From positions 1-64,000 of the forward strand of contig JAGASL010000040.1 in the NCBI GenBank assembly GCA_017621755.1: a DNA stretch of 64,000 bases, in the 5' to 3' direction. Every line of letters starts with the position of its first letter. Positions within the stretch are counted from its first letter, which is position 1. The notes beneath the pieces are model-generated. The model saw only the letters and a program-made list of their open reading frames with translations. It did not search any database and was not told where the DNA came from. Shown piece by piece: positions 35,036 through 44,278 of this stretch. The stretch comes from Clostridia bacterium. Lineage in GTDB: Bacteria > Bacillota > Clostridia > Oscillospirales > CAG-272. A program made the translations under genes and the position numbers.

Positions 35036-35887
35036 ATGATCTTGAAAAAATCCATCAATGCATGGAGCTTCCCCGCTGAATACAGTTTTGAGGAGTGCAT
35101 CGCAGCGGCAAAAAAAGCCGGCTTTGACGCGGTGGAATTTAATCTGGATGCGGGGAACGCGGGCCACGCCTTTACCATGGAAACGACAGCGGAGGAGATC
35201 CTTGCCGTCCGGGCGCTGTGCGAGCGCTACGGCATTTGCCCGGTCAGCATCTCCAGCTCGCTGCACGGCGGCCGCTGGGCCAAAGCAGACGAGGAATCTG
35301 TCGCCGCAGCGATGGCTATTCTTGAAAAGCAGCTGCAGATCGCCCGCCTGATGGGGGCGGATACCATTCTGCTGGTGCCGGGCGGCATGCCCGAGGGCAT
35401 CACGCTGGCCGTGTCGCGCGAAAATTCGCTGCGCAACCTAAGGGCCGCCATTCCCCTGATCGAAGGATCGGGGGTGACGGTGGGACTTGAAAACGTGTGG
35501 AACGGCTTTTTCCTCTCGCCCTACGATATGCTCTCCTTTCTTGAAGAGCTGGGCAGCCCGGTCTTTTCACTCTATTTCGATATGGGCAACATGATCGCCT
35601 TTTCGACCTCGGCCTTCTGGTGCGAGATCGTGGGCAAGCATATTGCCAAACTGCATATCAAGGATTTTAAGCGAAACGGCGGCATCAACAGCGGCGGCCG
35701 CTTCTGCAATCTCTTAGAGGGCGATGCCGATTTCCCCGCCGTGATGGCCGCGCTGAAGAAGCAGGGCTTTGACGGCTATCTGACCGCCGAGGTCTTCCGC
35801 ACCGACGAGGCGCAGCCGTGGGGGGCCTTCTTCCAAAGTGTGTCTGAAGCAGAGGACACCATCATCGACTACTATAACAAGGCATAA
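35036..35887 (+). CDS. Sugar phosphate isomerase/epimerase (AP-endonuclease-like TIM barrel)
   Basis: The 283-residue protein has the barrel layout of the IolE/xylose-isomerase-like family: 'KSINAWSFPAEYSFEECIAAAKKAGFDAVEF' at the start, 'TILLVPGG' near 105, metal-ligand acids in 'VTVGLENVW' and 'SLYFDMGNM', HIAKLHIKDFK near 200 and 'GYLTAEVFR' near the end. These enzymes epimerise or isomerise sugars and inositols. It is 13 bases upstream of a dehydrogenase gene and probably acts in the same pathway. AAAGAGGTGG precedes the ATG. Confidence 0.88.
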   Translation: MILKKSINAWSFPAEYSFEECIAAAKKAGFDAVEFNLDAGNAGHAFTMETTAEEILAVRALCERYGICPVSISSSLHGGRWAKADEESVAAAMAILEKQLQIARLMGADTILLVPGGMPEGITLAVSRENSLRNLRAAIPLIEGSGVTVGLENVWNGFFLSPYDMLSFLEELGSPVFSLYFDMGNMIAFSTSAFWCEIVGKHIAKLHIKDFKRNGGINSGGRFCNLLEGDADFPAVMAALKKQGFDGYLTAEVFRTDEAQPWGAFFQSVSEAEDTIIDYYNKA

Positions 35888-35900
35888 GGGAGGAGCTATT

Positions 35901-36983
35901 ATGGAAAGCAAGAAAGCAAAATTGGCCCTGATCGGCTGTGGCGGCATTGGCGGCTATCACCTGGGGCATTTTATGGGTTTTACCGATATCATCGACATGG
36001 TTGGCTTTTGCGACCTGATCCCCGAGCGGGCACAGGCCTTTTGTGAAAAGGCCGGCATGGGCGAGGCCTTTACCGACTATAAGGAAATGCTGGACAAGAC
36101 CAAGCCGGACATGGTGTTCGTCTGCATCCCGCCCTATTGCCACGGCGAGATCGAGTATACGCTGATCGAGCGCGGCATCCACTTTTTCGTAGAAAAGCCG
36201 CTTGCGCTGGATATCGAGCTGGCGAAGGACATTTTGCGCCGCGCAGAAGCGGCCGGCCTGGTCACGGCCAGCGGCTTTCAATGCCGGTACAGCAATCTGG
36301 TAGAGCCGAATATCGATTTTATCAAGCGAAACAAGATCTTTTTCGTCTCCTGCGAGCGGATGGGCGGTATTCCTATGGTGGAATGGTGGCGCGACAAGGC
36401 GCGCTCCGGCGGCCAGGCCGTAGAGCAGACCATTCACCAGTTTGACATTATTCGCTACGTATACGGCGAACCGGACGTGGTATTTTCGATGAACGCCACC
36501 GGCCTGATGCAGAACGTGCCCGAAGGCTATCAGACAGACGATCTGTCAGTAACCTGTGTCAAATTCAAGGACGGATCTCTTGGCACCATTTCGACCGGCT
36601 GCTACGTCACCGGCGGTGACGCCTATGATAGCAAGGTGGTCTTTAGCGCGGCTGATCGCCGTGCGGAGCTGAAGATCCTTGGCACGCTGAATATCTTTGG
36701 CGAGACGGAAAGCGAGGCCGCAGGCGACGAGGGCGGCTTTGTAGTCAAGGGCGACGGCGCTGTGGCCAAGGGCTCGAATAATGCCAAGACCTACCACCAG
36801 CAGGGGGATGCGGGCATTCTGTGCGACCGCACCTTTATTGAGGCGGTCATCAACAAGACGCCGGCGGCCGTACGCTCGCCCTACCGCGATGCCCTACGCT
36901 CACTGGCCTTTACCATGGCCTGCAACCAGTCTATGGAGACCGGCCTGCCCATTCGCATCGACGATCTGCTGCAAGGCATCTGA
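35901..36983 (+). CDS. Gfo/Idh/MocA-family dehydrogenase
   Basis: The start is the ATG after GGGAGGAG; the longer frame reads into the previous gene. The 360-residue protein has the Rossmann loop IGCGGIGGYH, the FVEKPLALDIE lysine motif near 95 and a C-terminal domain with 'AVEQTIHQFDIIRYVYG' carrying the family histidine/aspartate. It oxidises or reduces a sugar hydroxyl with NAD(P). Together with the isomerase/epimerase gene, this resembles inositol- or ketosugar-type pathways. Confidence 0.92.
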   Translation: MESKKAKLALIGCGGIGGYHLGHFMGFTDIIDMVGFCDLIPERAQAFCEKAGMGEAFTDYKEMLDKTKPDMVFVCIPPYCHGEIEYTLIERGIHFFVEKPLALDIELAKDILRRAEAAGLVTASGFQCRYSNLVEPNIDFIKRNKIFFVSCERMGGIPMVEWWRDKARSGGQAVEQTIHQFDIIRYVYGEPDVVFSMNATGLMQNVPEGYQTDDLSVTCVKFKDGSLGTISTGCYVTGGDAYDSKVVFSAADRRAELKILGTLNIFGETESEAAGDEGGFVVKGDGAVAKGSNNAKTYHQQGDAGILCDRTFIEAVINKTPAAVRSPYRDALRSLAFTMACNQSMETGLPIRIDDLLQGI

Positions 36984-36990
36984 TAATAAA

Positions 36991-37028
36991 AAGCACCCCG
37001 TGTGTTCAGAACACACGGGGTTTGCTTG
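36991..37028 (+). terminator. Terminator of the isomerase-dehydrogenase pair
   Basis: CACCCCGTGTGTTC and GAACACACGGGG form a 12-bp stem, with flanking A-rich and T-rich bases. Confidence 0.8.
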
Positions 37029-37061
37029 ATAGATCAACAGGCGGATGGTTGTCAGAAAAGG

Positions 37062-37259
37062 TCATGTAGGCAGACCATTTACCAAGCGCCACGTGCACGC
37101 GCCGAAGCCGTAGTCAAGCTCTGCCACCGTTCGGCTGCCGGCGTAGAGCGCCGTTAAAATGATAGAAAGGGCCAGGCAAAGCGCCAGAATACCCCACAGA
37201 AGATACCGCCGGCGCTTGATGCGCGTGCGTAGCGCCTGCTCTAATACGGTTTGCTGCAT
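37062..37259 (-). CDS. 65-residue single-helix membrane protein
   Basis: A short gene behind AAGGGGAGA codes for a basic start (RTRIKRRRY), one membrane helix (LLWGILALCLALSIILTALY) and a C-terminal outside segment with one cysteine. It follows the P-loop membrane gene by 15 bases on the same strand, which supports a real gene. Function unknown. Confidence 0.6.
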   Translation of the reverse strand: MQQTVLEQALRTRIKRRRYLLWGILALCLALSIILTALYAGSRTVAELDYGFGACTWRLVNGLPT

Positions 37260-37274
37260 AGGTCTCCCCTTTCG

Positions 37275-38144
37275 TTATTTATTTTTCTCCCCCGCGGCAA
37301 GAAACGCATCTGCCTCCTCCCGCGTGTGAAAGACGACGGTCTGCTTTTTGGGGTAGGCCTTTAGCAGCGTAAGGATCCTTGGCCGGCTTTCCCCCGGGAA
37401 GGCACGCACGAAGGAAAGAAATTCCTCGTCTGCCTCTGTCTCTACCCACGGCATGTCCGGCCGGGGCTTGCCCTGCCGTTCAGCGATCCCCGCAAGGCAG
37501 ACCTCGGTCGGGTAATCAAGAAAGAACACCGTATCGGCTGCCGCCAGGCGCCTTTCCATCGTGCGCAGGTAATTGCCGTCTATGATCCAGCGCTCGCCGG
37601 CAAGCTCACCCGCCAGCGCCTTGTCAAATTCCTCGTGTGAGACGGTGGTCTTATCGGCGCGCCAGTACAGCCTGTCAAGATAGACCAGCGGCAGACCGCT
37701 GATCTCCTGCAGGCGGCGCGCAAAGCAGCTTTTACCGCTGCCGGGGCAGCCAACCACGATGGCGCGCCTCATGCGGCGCAGGGTACGCCTTGCCCGCCGT
37801 GTCACCAGCATGCGTGAAACGGCCGCCCGGGCCAGGTGGTATTCCTTTTCCAGCACGGAAAGGGTGGCCTTATCGTGCGGAAACAGCAGGCGCAGGAGAA
37901 AGATGGAAATGGGCACGGTAATCAGCTTTTCAGGCGTAAAGGGGAGCCAAAGAAAGGCCGCATAGGTGCCGCCGACCGCCGCCATCCAAGGGATGCCCAG
38001 CGCCGCGCCAAGAATAACGAACAGATAGCACCAGCCGTTGGTGATCATCCACGCGATGCCAAAGCACAGCAAGAGGCGCGGATTCAGAAAAAAGGCCAGC
38101 ACGCGCCGCACCAGCGCCCAAAGCCGTAAAACAAGGCGTTTCAT
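37275..38144 (-). CDS. Membrane domain fused to FlaR-like P-loop kinase
   Basis: Residues 1-95 hold two or three hydrophobic helices (VLAFFLNPRLLLCFGIAW; CYLFVILGAALGIPWMAAV; 'TVPISIFLLRLLF'). From residue 125 there is a Walker A loop in 'AIVVGCPGSGKSCFARRL', then LVYLDRLYWR, RWIIDGNY and 'TVFFLDYPTEV', which is the topology-modulation/FlaR adenylate-kinase-like family. Stand-alone FlaR-type proteins are cytoplasmic and about 180 residues, so the membrane part is an addition. The nucleotide substrate is unknown. Confidence 0.75.
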   Translation of the reverse strand: MKRLVLRLWALVRRVLAFFLNPRLLLCFGIAWMITNGWCYLFVILGAALGIPWMAAVGGTYAAFLWLPFTPEKLITVPISIFLLRLLFPHDKATLSVLEKEYHLARAAVSRMLVTRRARRTLRRMRRAIVVGCPGSGKSCFARRLQEISGLPLVYLDRLYWRADKTTVSHEEFDKALAGELAGERWIIDGNYLRTMERRLAAADTVFFLDYPTEVCLAGIAERQGKPRPDMPWVETEADEEFLSFVRAFPGESRPRILTLLKAYPKKQTVVFHTREEADAFLAAGEKNK

Positions 38145-38182
38145 AGATATGCTCCCCCCTCTCGCCCTTCAAATAAGAACCA

Positions 38183-40738
38183 TTACCAAACAATAGGCAC
38201 ACCATCTTCATAGTGCCACCAATGCCCAGCAGCACCTGGTGCCTGCTCCGTATAAGAATACCAAGTGCTTTTTTTCGTTAGCTGATCATTAGAAATAGCA
38301 AAGCTGCAGCGTTTCATGGGATCCCCTTCGCCGCTGTAATATACCGTATACAGCTCGTTACAGTGGTAAAACGCGCCCTCGGCAAAGGATACGCCGGCAG
38401 GCACCACGATCCACTTGATGGCATAGCAGCGGTGAAACGCCCTGCTTCCCACCCGCTGCACGCTGCTGGGCAAAATTACCCAAGGGGTAGCCGCGCAGCT
38501 GCTAAAGGCCTCGTCACCGATCTCGACGATCCCCTCTGCCAGGGTCAGCTCAGCCAGTGCCATGCAGCCGGCAAAGCACCGATCGCCAATGCGCTCAACA
38601 GCTGGTATATGCAGCTTGGTGATCAACACGCATCCCTCAAAGGCTGAGTCACCCAGCTTTCGCAATGCCAAAGGCAGCTCAACATCGCCCATTTTCTCAC
38701 ACAGATAAAAGGCGCGGTCACCAATTTCGGTAATCGTATTAGGCAGGGTTAGTGTGTGTAGGCTGCCACATCCCTCAAACGTGGAGGGTGCAATGATCGA
38801 AACGCCCTGCGGAATATGCGCCTGCTCTAACCGCTCGCAACCATAAAAGGCCTGCTGCCCCAGCGTAGAAAGCGTGCGCGGCCATATGACCGTTTGCAGC
38901 GCCTTGTTTTCGAAAAAGGCTTGACTACCGATCTCCTCCATCGTGTCGGGAAGTCGCACGCTCCTTAGGGCGGAGCACTTGTAAAAGGCGCCTATTCCCA
39001 GGGAAAGCACGCCATTCTCCAGCACGGCGCTTTCTAACTGTGTACATCCAACAAAGGCCCATTCGCCTATCTGCTGCACATGGCCGGGAACGGTTACCGT
39101 CTTAAGTGCCGTGCAGCCGGAAAACATATGATCGCTGATCTTGTTTAATCCCTCTCCGAAAGAAATCTCACGCAGAGATGTGCAACCGGCAAATTCATAG
39201 GAGGAAAGCAGGGTCACATCCTTGCCCAATGTAGCCTTCTCCAAGGAGGTGCAGCCGGCAAAGATATGGTTTTCCATACGAACGCCGTCCGGCACCGCAA
39301 TGCTGCTGAGGCTTATGCAGCCGGCAAAGGCATAGCTCTCCATGAACTCCAGCTCAGGCCCCAGCACGACCTCCTCGAGGCTCGTGCAATTCGCAAAAGC
39401 ATCTTGACCAAGTGATCGCACACCTCTCAGCTCTACACGGCGCAGGCTTTGGCAGTTGTTCCAGGCACCATCCGGCATATCGAAGTAATAGCGCGACAGG
39501 GTGAGCTCCTCGACCAATTCACCCTGGCAATATAGTGTATAAGGCCGGTAGTGAAAGCCCCGATATTGCTGCTCCATCCAGGAGATCGCATCTCCGGCAA
39601 AATAGATATCTATAGCGAACTGAAAATCACCAAGGATGTTAAAGGTCTGAGCCTCCTCGTCTAGTTCCGGCACGATCAAGGACTGTAGACCGGTGCAGCC
39701 TAAAAGAGAGCCTAGTCCAAAATCCTTTATGCTGCTACTAAATTCCAAATATTTAATATTCTTACAGCCATACAGCCCCTCAGGAGCGATGCGCTCGCAA
39801 TCCAAAACCACGCGCTCAATGCTCGGCTCGGAAAGAATGCTCTTTCCTTTGGCGTGGAAGAACGAGGAGCGATAAATGACCTCACGCAGGCTTGTACAGC
39901 CCTTAAAGATCTCCACGCCCATGTCCGTTATCGAGGCGGGAATGGTAAAGCTTTCAAGAGAAGTGCACCCCTCAAAGGCGCGATAGCCAATGCGCGTGAC
40001 CGTTTCCGGCAACACGATGCGCTGTACCTTTTGCTGGCCGCTAAAGGCTCGGTTGGCAATTTCTACTACGATATATCCGTTTATTCGTTTGGGAACCGCT
40101 ATCTCACTATCCTTGCAGCTGCCTATATCTACGATCCGACAGGTGCCGGGCTGGCCCGAAATTGGCTCATAAGCCAAGCCCCGCGAGCCGGTGGCCGGCA
40201 GGGTCTTCAGCCGTTCCCCTACGGCGCCGCACAAATAACATTGTTTCTCCTCATACCCGTCCTCCCACACGGTGGCCGGAACTCTTACGATTTTATAAGA
40301 GTGCAAAAACGGCGTTACCTCTTGCCACGTTTCGCCACACTCATCACAGGTGTATTGATGCAATCCCTCTTGGGTACAGCTCTCATTGCGCAAAACGATT
40401 TCGCACGACTTTTGGTGCCCCAGCGGATCGTGATGGTCGATTCTTTCCCACCCGCACACGGTGCAGGTGCGCTTGGTCATACCAGGCTCCTGACAGGTAA
40501 CCTCTTGCAGGCTCACCGCCTCACCCAGCGTATGCTCGATCAGCGGGATCTCTGCCTGCAACGTTTTTCCACACAGTTCGCATGCCCGCTGCTCTCGCCC
40601 CGGAGTGTCACAAGTGGCAGCAAGCGTGGTTTCCCATTTGCCCCATACGTGCGAGCAGGGCTCTGCGCAGCCGGTAAGCGTCAGGAAAAACAAGAGACAT
40701 ACCATTACCAACAAAACACAAATACGAATACATTTCAT
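38183..40738 (-). CDS. BspA-type leucine-rich repeat lipoprotein
   Basis: The 851-residue protein has a lipoprotein signal (LLVMVCLLFFLTLTGC). Residues 25-190 contain three or four repeats of the type HxxGxW...ATCxxxGxxxRxCxxCG (for example CDTPGREQRACELCG and CQEPGMTKRTCTVCG), each with a CxxC pair. Residues 205-800 are about 25 LRR_5 (BspA) repeats with 'AFxGCxSLxxVxLPxxVxxIGxxAF' logic. The end, 'HWWHYEDGVPIVW', is the usual closing segment of these Clostridia surface proteins. It is likely an adhesin or glycan/host binding protein on the cell surface. Confidence 0.9.
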   Translation of the reverse strand: MKCIRICVLLVMVCLLFFLTLTGCAEPCSHVWGKWETTLAATCDTPGREQRACELCGKTLQAEIPLIEHTLGEAVSLQEVTCQEPGMTKRTCTVCGWERIDHHDPLGHQKSCEIVLRNESCTQEGLHQYTCDECGETWQEVTPFLHSYKIVRVPATVWEDGYEEKQCYLCGAVGERLKTLPATGSRGLAYEPISGQPGTCRIVDIGSCKDSEIAVPKRINGYIVVEIANRAFSGQQKVQRIVLPETVTRIGYRAFEGCTSLESFTIPASITDMGVEIFKGCTSLREVIYRSSFFHAKGKSILSEPSIERVVLDCERIAPEGLYGCKNIKYLEFSSSIKDFGLGSLLGCTGLQSLIVPELDEEAQTFNILGDFQFAIDIYFAGDAISWMEQQYRGFHYRPYTLYCQGELVEELTLSRYYFDMPDGAWNNCQSLRRVELRGVRSLGQDAFANCTSLEEVVLGPELEFMESYAFAGCISLSSIAVPDGVRMENHIFAGCTSLEKATLGKDVTLLSSYEFAGCTSLREISFGEGLNKISDHMFSGCTALKTVTVPGHVQQIGEWAFVGCTQLESAVLENGVLSLGIGAFYKCSALRSVRLPDTMEEIGSQAFFENKALQTVIWPRTLSTLGQQAFYGCERLEQAHIPQGVSIIAPSTFEGCGSLHTLTLPNTITEIGDRAFYLCEKMGDVELPLALRKLGDSAFEGCVLITKLHIPAVERIGDRCFAGCMALAELTLAEGIVEIGDEAFSSCAATPWVILPSSVQRVGSRAFHRCYAIKWIVVPAGVSFAEGAFYHCNELYTVYYSGEGDPMKRCSFAISNDQLTKKSTWYSYTEQAPGAAGHWWHYEDGVPIVW

Positions 40739-40808
40739 TCTTACTACCTCCTTTATACATAATACACAGTTTTTTCATACCGGGGTTACGGGGCGGGCCC
40801 CTGTTTTT

Positions 40809-40837
40809 ATTATAGCATAGATGGTAATAGGCTGTAA
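40809..40837 (-). promoter_or_regulatory. Promoter of the LRR lipoprotein gene
   Basis: Minus strand TTACAG, 17 bases, TATAAT. The leader contains a GGGGC-rich inverted repeat near 40783-40802. Confidence 0.6.
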
Positions 40838-40871
40838 AGAGGCTTTTTCTGCCTGTTTTTCAGAAAGCCGC

Positions 40872-40900
40872 TTGCTTTTTTGCGGGGGGTGTGCTATACT
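40872..40900 (+). promoter_or_regulatory. Promoter of the PHP phosphoesterase gene
   Basis: TTGCTT, 17 bases, TATACT, about 50 bases before the ATG. Confidence 0.6.
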
Positions 40901-40953
40901 GAGGCCAAAGCCCGCACGGGCAAAATTTTTGACAGAACTAAAGGAGAATTGCC

Positions 40954-41988
40954 ATGAAGACCTACCTGCTACCCAAGGAGGGGCAATTTTACAAGGCGAA
41001 CCTGCACATGCACACCACCATCTCAGACGGGCAGATGACCCCGGCCGAGGTCAAGGAGGAATATATGAAGCGCGGCTACTCGATCGTGGCCTTTACCGAT
41101 CACGAGGCGCTGGTGCCGCACGAGGAGCTGACAGACGAGCATTTCGTAGCCATCACCTCTTACGAGATCGCCACCAACCGGGGCGCGGTGCCCGGCGGCT
41201 TTCCCTTTGAGCAGACCTACCACATCAACCTGTACGCCAAGGACCCCAAAAAGAATATTTCCCCCGTTTTTACCATGTCTCGCCTTTGGCCGGCACATGC
41301 GGGCAATTACATGAGCGACGAGGCCAAGGCCGTAGAGTGGCCGCGCGAATATTCGACAGACTCACTCAACGCCTTGATCGCCCGCGCCAACGAGGACGGC
41401 TTTCTTGTTTCCTACAACCACCCGAACTGGTCGCTGCAGAATTATGCCGACTACGCTAGGCTGCAGGGCATTTGGGGCGTGGAATACTATAACACCGGCT
41501 GCATGCGCGCCGGCTATCCGGATACCATGCAGCCCATTGATGACCTCTTGCACCTGGGCAAGCGGGTATTCCCCCTGGCGACAGACGATGCGCACGCCGG
41601 CAAGGACAACCCGCACGATTGCTTTGGCGGTTTTGTGATGGTCAAGGCAGAGGGGCTGGAATACGGCAAGGTGATGGATGCCTTGGAAAAGGGCAACTTC
41701 TACGCCTCCAGCGGCCCCGAGATCAAGGAGCTGTATTTAGAGGACGGCATTCTGCACGTCACCACCTCGCCGGCGGCAAAGGTAGAGGTGATCACCGAGC
41801 GGCGCGCGCGCTGGTGCCGTCGCGGCGAGAACCTGACCGAGCTGACCTTTGATTTGAGCGGATACCTGCGCACCTCGCGCGAGGTCAAGGAAAAGCGCTG
41901 CATGCCCTACTTCCGCATCACGGTGACCGATGCCCGGGGCGAGACGGCACAATCCTGCCCCTACACCGAGGAGACCTGGGGCGAGTAA
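40954..41988 (+). CDS. PHP-domain metal phosphoesterase
   Basis: The 344-residue protein shows the PHP metal motifs in order: NLHMHTTISDG, IVAFTDHEALV, 'FLVSYNHPNW' and PLATDDAHAG. The last 80 residues are a small beta domain. Related proteins hydrolyse phosphoesters of sugars or nucleotides. AAAGGAG precedes the ATG, and the gene is a single unit with its own promoter and terminator. The substrate is unknown. Confidence 0.88.
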   Translation: MKTYLLPKEGQFYKANLHMHTTISDGQMTPAEVKEEYMKRGYSIVAFTDHEALVPHEELTDEHFVAITSYEIATNRGAVPGGFPFEQTYHINLYAKDPKKNISPVFTMSRLWPAHAGNYMSDEAKAVEWPREYSTDSLNALIARANEDGFLVSYNHPNWSLQNYADYARLQGIWGVEYYNTGCMRAGYPDTMQPIDDLLHLGKRVFPLATDDAHAGKDNPHDCFGGFVMVKAEGLEYGKVMDALEKGNFYASSGPEIKELYLEDGILHVTTSPAAKVEVITERRARWCRRGENLTELTFDLSGYLRTSREVKEKRCMPYFRITVTDARGETAQSCPYTEETWGE

Positions 41989-41995
41989 ACAAACA

Positions 41996-42031
41996 GAAAA
42001 GAACAGAGATCGTTGATCTCTGTTCTTTTTC
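41996..42031. terminator. Bidirectional terminator between PHP and glycyl radical genes
   Basis: GAACAGAGATC-GTT-GATCTCTGTTC is an 11-bp perfect stem flanked by A-run and T-run. Confidence 0.92.
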
Positions 42032-42043
42032 TATTCCCTTGCA

Positions 42044-44101
42044 CTATACCGCTTTTTCATCAAAGCGGCGGATAAATTCTTCCTTTTCCCGCTCGGAAAG
42101 CGTTGAAAACAGCACGTTCCACCCGCACAGGCGCACCTGCAGGTGCGGGTAGGCGGCGGGGTCTGCCTTGGCGGCGCGCAGGGTATCGGCATCCAGCACG
42201 TTATAATGCACGGCAAAGCCGCCCCGCGCAAAATACGCGCGCAGCGCGCTGGCCATCACGGCGGGGCCATCCTCTCCCTGCACGGCCGAGCGGTGAAGAT
42301 CAAGATCCAGAATACTACCGTTTGGCGTTAGCACACCGCCAAGCGAAGCGACCGAGCGCATATGCGCCGTGACCCCCTTGCGGTCAGCACCAAAGGTGGC
42401 ACCGGTGTTTTGCGAAAGCACCTCACCCGCATGGCGGCCGTCAGCCGAGGCGGCAGTATGCTCGCCAAGCGCCCAGCGCCAATCGATAGAGAAGGTTCCT
42501 AACCGGTATACCCCGCCCCGTGTGTTCGGGTGGCCGTTTACCAGCCGGTCTAACAGGGCAATCGTGCCCTGCGCCAAAGCATCGGTAGCCGCATCGCCCA
42601 TGCCGTACTTTGGGCATTTTTGCCGGGCAAAAAGACGCAGCGCCTCGCCACCTGCCCAATCGGCACGCAGCAGCGCGATCAGCTCGCCCATGCTTAGCTT
42701 CTTTTCTTCATACACCAAATAGCGGATAGCCGCCAGCGAATCGATCACCGTAGCAAGGCCAACGGCGTTGAGCGAGGAGTTGTTGTACCGCGCGCCGTGA
42801 CCGGCGTACAGGTCTCTTCCCTGCTCTACGGCAATTTGGTAGGTAGTGGAAAAAATGGGCGAGGCATGCCACTCACCAAAATGGCGCTCGTGCAGGTCGG
42901 TCACCGCGATGGCACAGGCCACCAAGTGCGCAAGCTGCTGCTCGTAGGCGGCCACAAGGCTTTCAAAGCTTGGAAAGCTCGTCTCTGTAGCAATGCCGAT
43001 CTGCTCACCCGTCAGCATATCGCATCCACCCCCCAGCGCCAGCTCTAAGGCCTTGGGCAGATTGACACGGGTGCTGCAGGAGCAGGTCAGCTCTTCCTCT
43101 GCGCCACATTCATAGCAGCCCACCACGTGATAGGCAGCGGCATCGGCCGGGCGCGCACCAAGGCGCACAAGCGAGGCGCGCACGGTTTCATCCCCAAGGA
43201 ACACGATGCTGTTTTTGCCATCCCGCACGCCACGCAGGGCTAACTGCAACAGCCCCGCAGGCATATCCTGCGTGACCAGCAGATGCAGCTTGATGTACGC
43301 ATACTGCCCCGCCTGATAGGCTTGCAGCAGCGCCTCGGTCAATGCGTTGGCCGCACAGGCGCCATCATCTCCCACGCCGCCCAGGGCAAAGGGGATATTA
43401 GCATCGGCACGCAGAGCGTCCAGCGCGCAAAGGAAATCGCCGAGCAGCGCGTTCTCTTCCTCGCTACCGTGATAAAAGGAGGCAAGCAGCCTGTCAAGCC
43501 GACCAAGGGTACGCAGATTGGTCCCCTCAATATCATGCTGTAGGCGGTAATAGACCAGCATCAGCTGCATGGCCTCATACAGGCTCTGTGGCGGCTGTTT
43601 TTCTAAGGAAAAAAGGCCCCTTGCCATTTCCTGGCGGCCGGCCGCGCTTGCCTGCTCTGCCGCGCGGTGCACAAAGGCCAGCGCCGCATCCAGCACACGG
43701 CCTGCGCCACGGTAAAACGAGAGCGCCTGGACATCTGCGGCGCTTGCCTCACGCTCGGCAAGGCTTTGCCGCAGCCCGGGCAAACCAAGGCGCAGAATAC
43801 GCGCCCACCCCGGGCAGGTATGGCCAAAATCCGCATCCCCCGTATAGGCCAGCGTGCGCAGCCCGGCGGCATACGGCCCCTCTGCCAGCGACTCCTGCAT
43901 GGCATGCTTATCTATTTCGTAGGCGCCGTTTAGCAGCCCCCTGGTATTGACATCACCAAAAAAGCGATTCTCTTTTGGCAGCGTAAGCTCACAATTCGCG
44001 AGCAGGTAAACGATCAGCTCGCAGCTCGTTTCCCACACTGCGCCTCCTCGCGCCGCCTCACGTGCCGCCGCCACGTGGGCGCCCATTTCCTCTTTCTTCA
44101 T
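42044..44101 (-). CDS. Glycyl radical enzyme (pyruvate formate-lyase superfamily)
   Basis: Starting at the ATG behind GGAGGTGTCTT, the protein is 685 residues; the frame is open further upstream but has no ribosome site. The radical cysteine is C329 in GCYECGAEEE, with a glutamate two residues later as in the dehydratase/lyase branch (GCVEP type). The glycyl radical loop is near the C-terminus: G660 in VRLCGWNVLF, where most members have R-V-[AS]-G-[YF]. Known family members include glycerol, propanediol, choline and hydroxyproline enzymes. It is shorter than those (about 800). No radical-SAM activating enzyme gene lies within the window. Substrate unknown. Confidence 0.82.
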   Translation of the reverse strand: MKKEEMGAHVAAAREAARGGAVWETSCELIVYLLANCELTLPKENRFFGDVNTRGLLNGAYEIDKHAMQESLAEGPYAAGLRTLAYTGDADFGHTCPGWARILRLGLPGLRQSLAEREASAADVQALSFYRGAGRVLDAALAFVHRAAEQASAAGRQEMARGLFSLEKQPPQSLYEAMQLMLVYYRLQHDIEGTNLRTLGRLDRLLASFYHGSEEENALLGDFLCALDALRADANIPFALGGVGDDGACAANALTEALLQAYQAGQYAYIKLHLLVTQDMPAGLLQLALRGVRDGKNSIVFLGDETVRASLVRLGARPADAAAYHVVGCYECGAEEELTCSCSTRVNLPKALELALGGGCDMLTGEQIGIATETSFPSFESLVAAYEQQLAHLVACAIAVTDLHERHFGEWHASPIFSTTYQIAVEQGRDLYAGHGARYNNSSLNAVGLATVIDSLAAIRYLVYEEKKLSMGELIALLRADWAGGEALRLFARQKCPKYGMGDAATDALAQGTIALLDRLVNGHPNTRGGVYRLGTFSIDWRWALGEHTAASADGRHAGEVLSQNTGATFGADRKGVTAHMRSVASLGGVLTPNGSILDLDLHRSAVQGEDGPAVMASALRAYFARGGFAVHYNVLDADTLRAAKADPAAYPHLQVRLCGWNVLFSTLSEREKEEFIRRFDEKAV

Positions 44102-44122
44102 AAGACACCTCCGATTTTCTTT

Positions 44123-44151
44123 AGTATAGCACGGCCACCCCGCCAGGTAAA
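44123..44151 (-). promoter_or_regulatory. Promoter of the glycyl radical enzyme gene
   Basis: Minus strand TTTACC, 17 bases, TATACT, about 20 bases before the start codon. Confidence 0.6.
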
Positions 44152-44216
44152 GGGAGAAATGAAACATTTGTGAAAATCGAAACGCTTTTTCTGCGAAAAG
44201 AATATCGCATTCCCCC

Positions 44217-44245
44217 TGTACAAATCGGGGAATATATGGTATAAT
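44217..44245 (+). promoter_or_regulatory. Promoter of the HAD phosphatase gene
   Basis: TGTACA, 17 bases, TATAAT. The -35 lies inside a short inverted repeat with ATTCCCC and GGGGAAT arms (44209-44233), a possible operator. Confidence 0.55.
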
Positions 44246-44278
44246 AATTTTGTATGTCATTATGGAAAGGAAGAAAAT

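Noticed and set aside
37275-38144. Thought of as a sensor kinase because of membrane helices and an ATP site
   Set aside because: The ATP site is a Walker A P-loop with adenylate-kinase-like strands, not a histidine-kinase domain.
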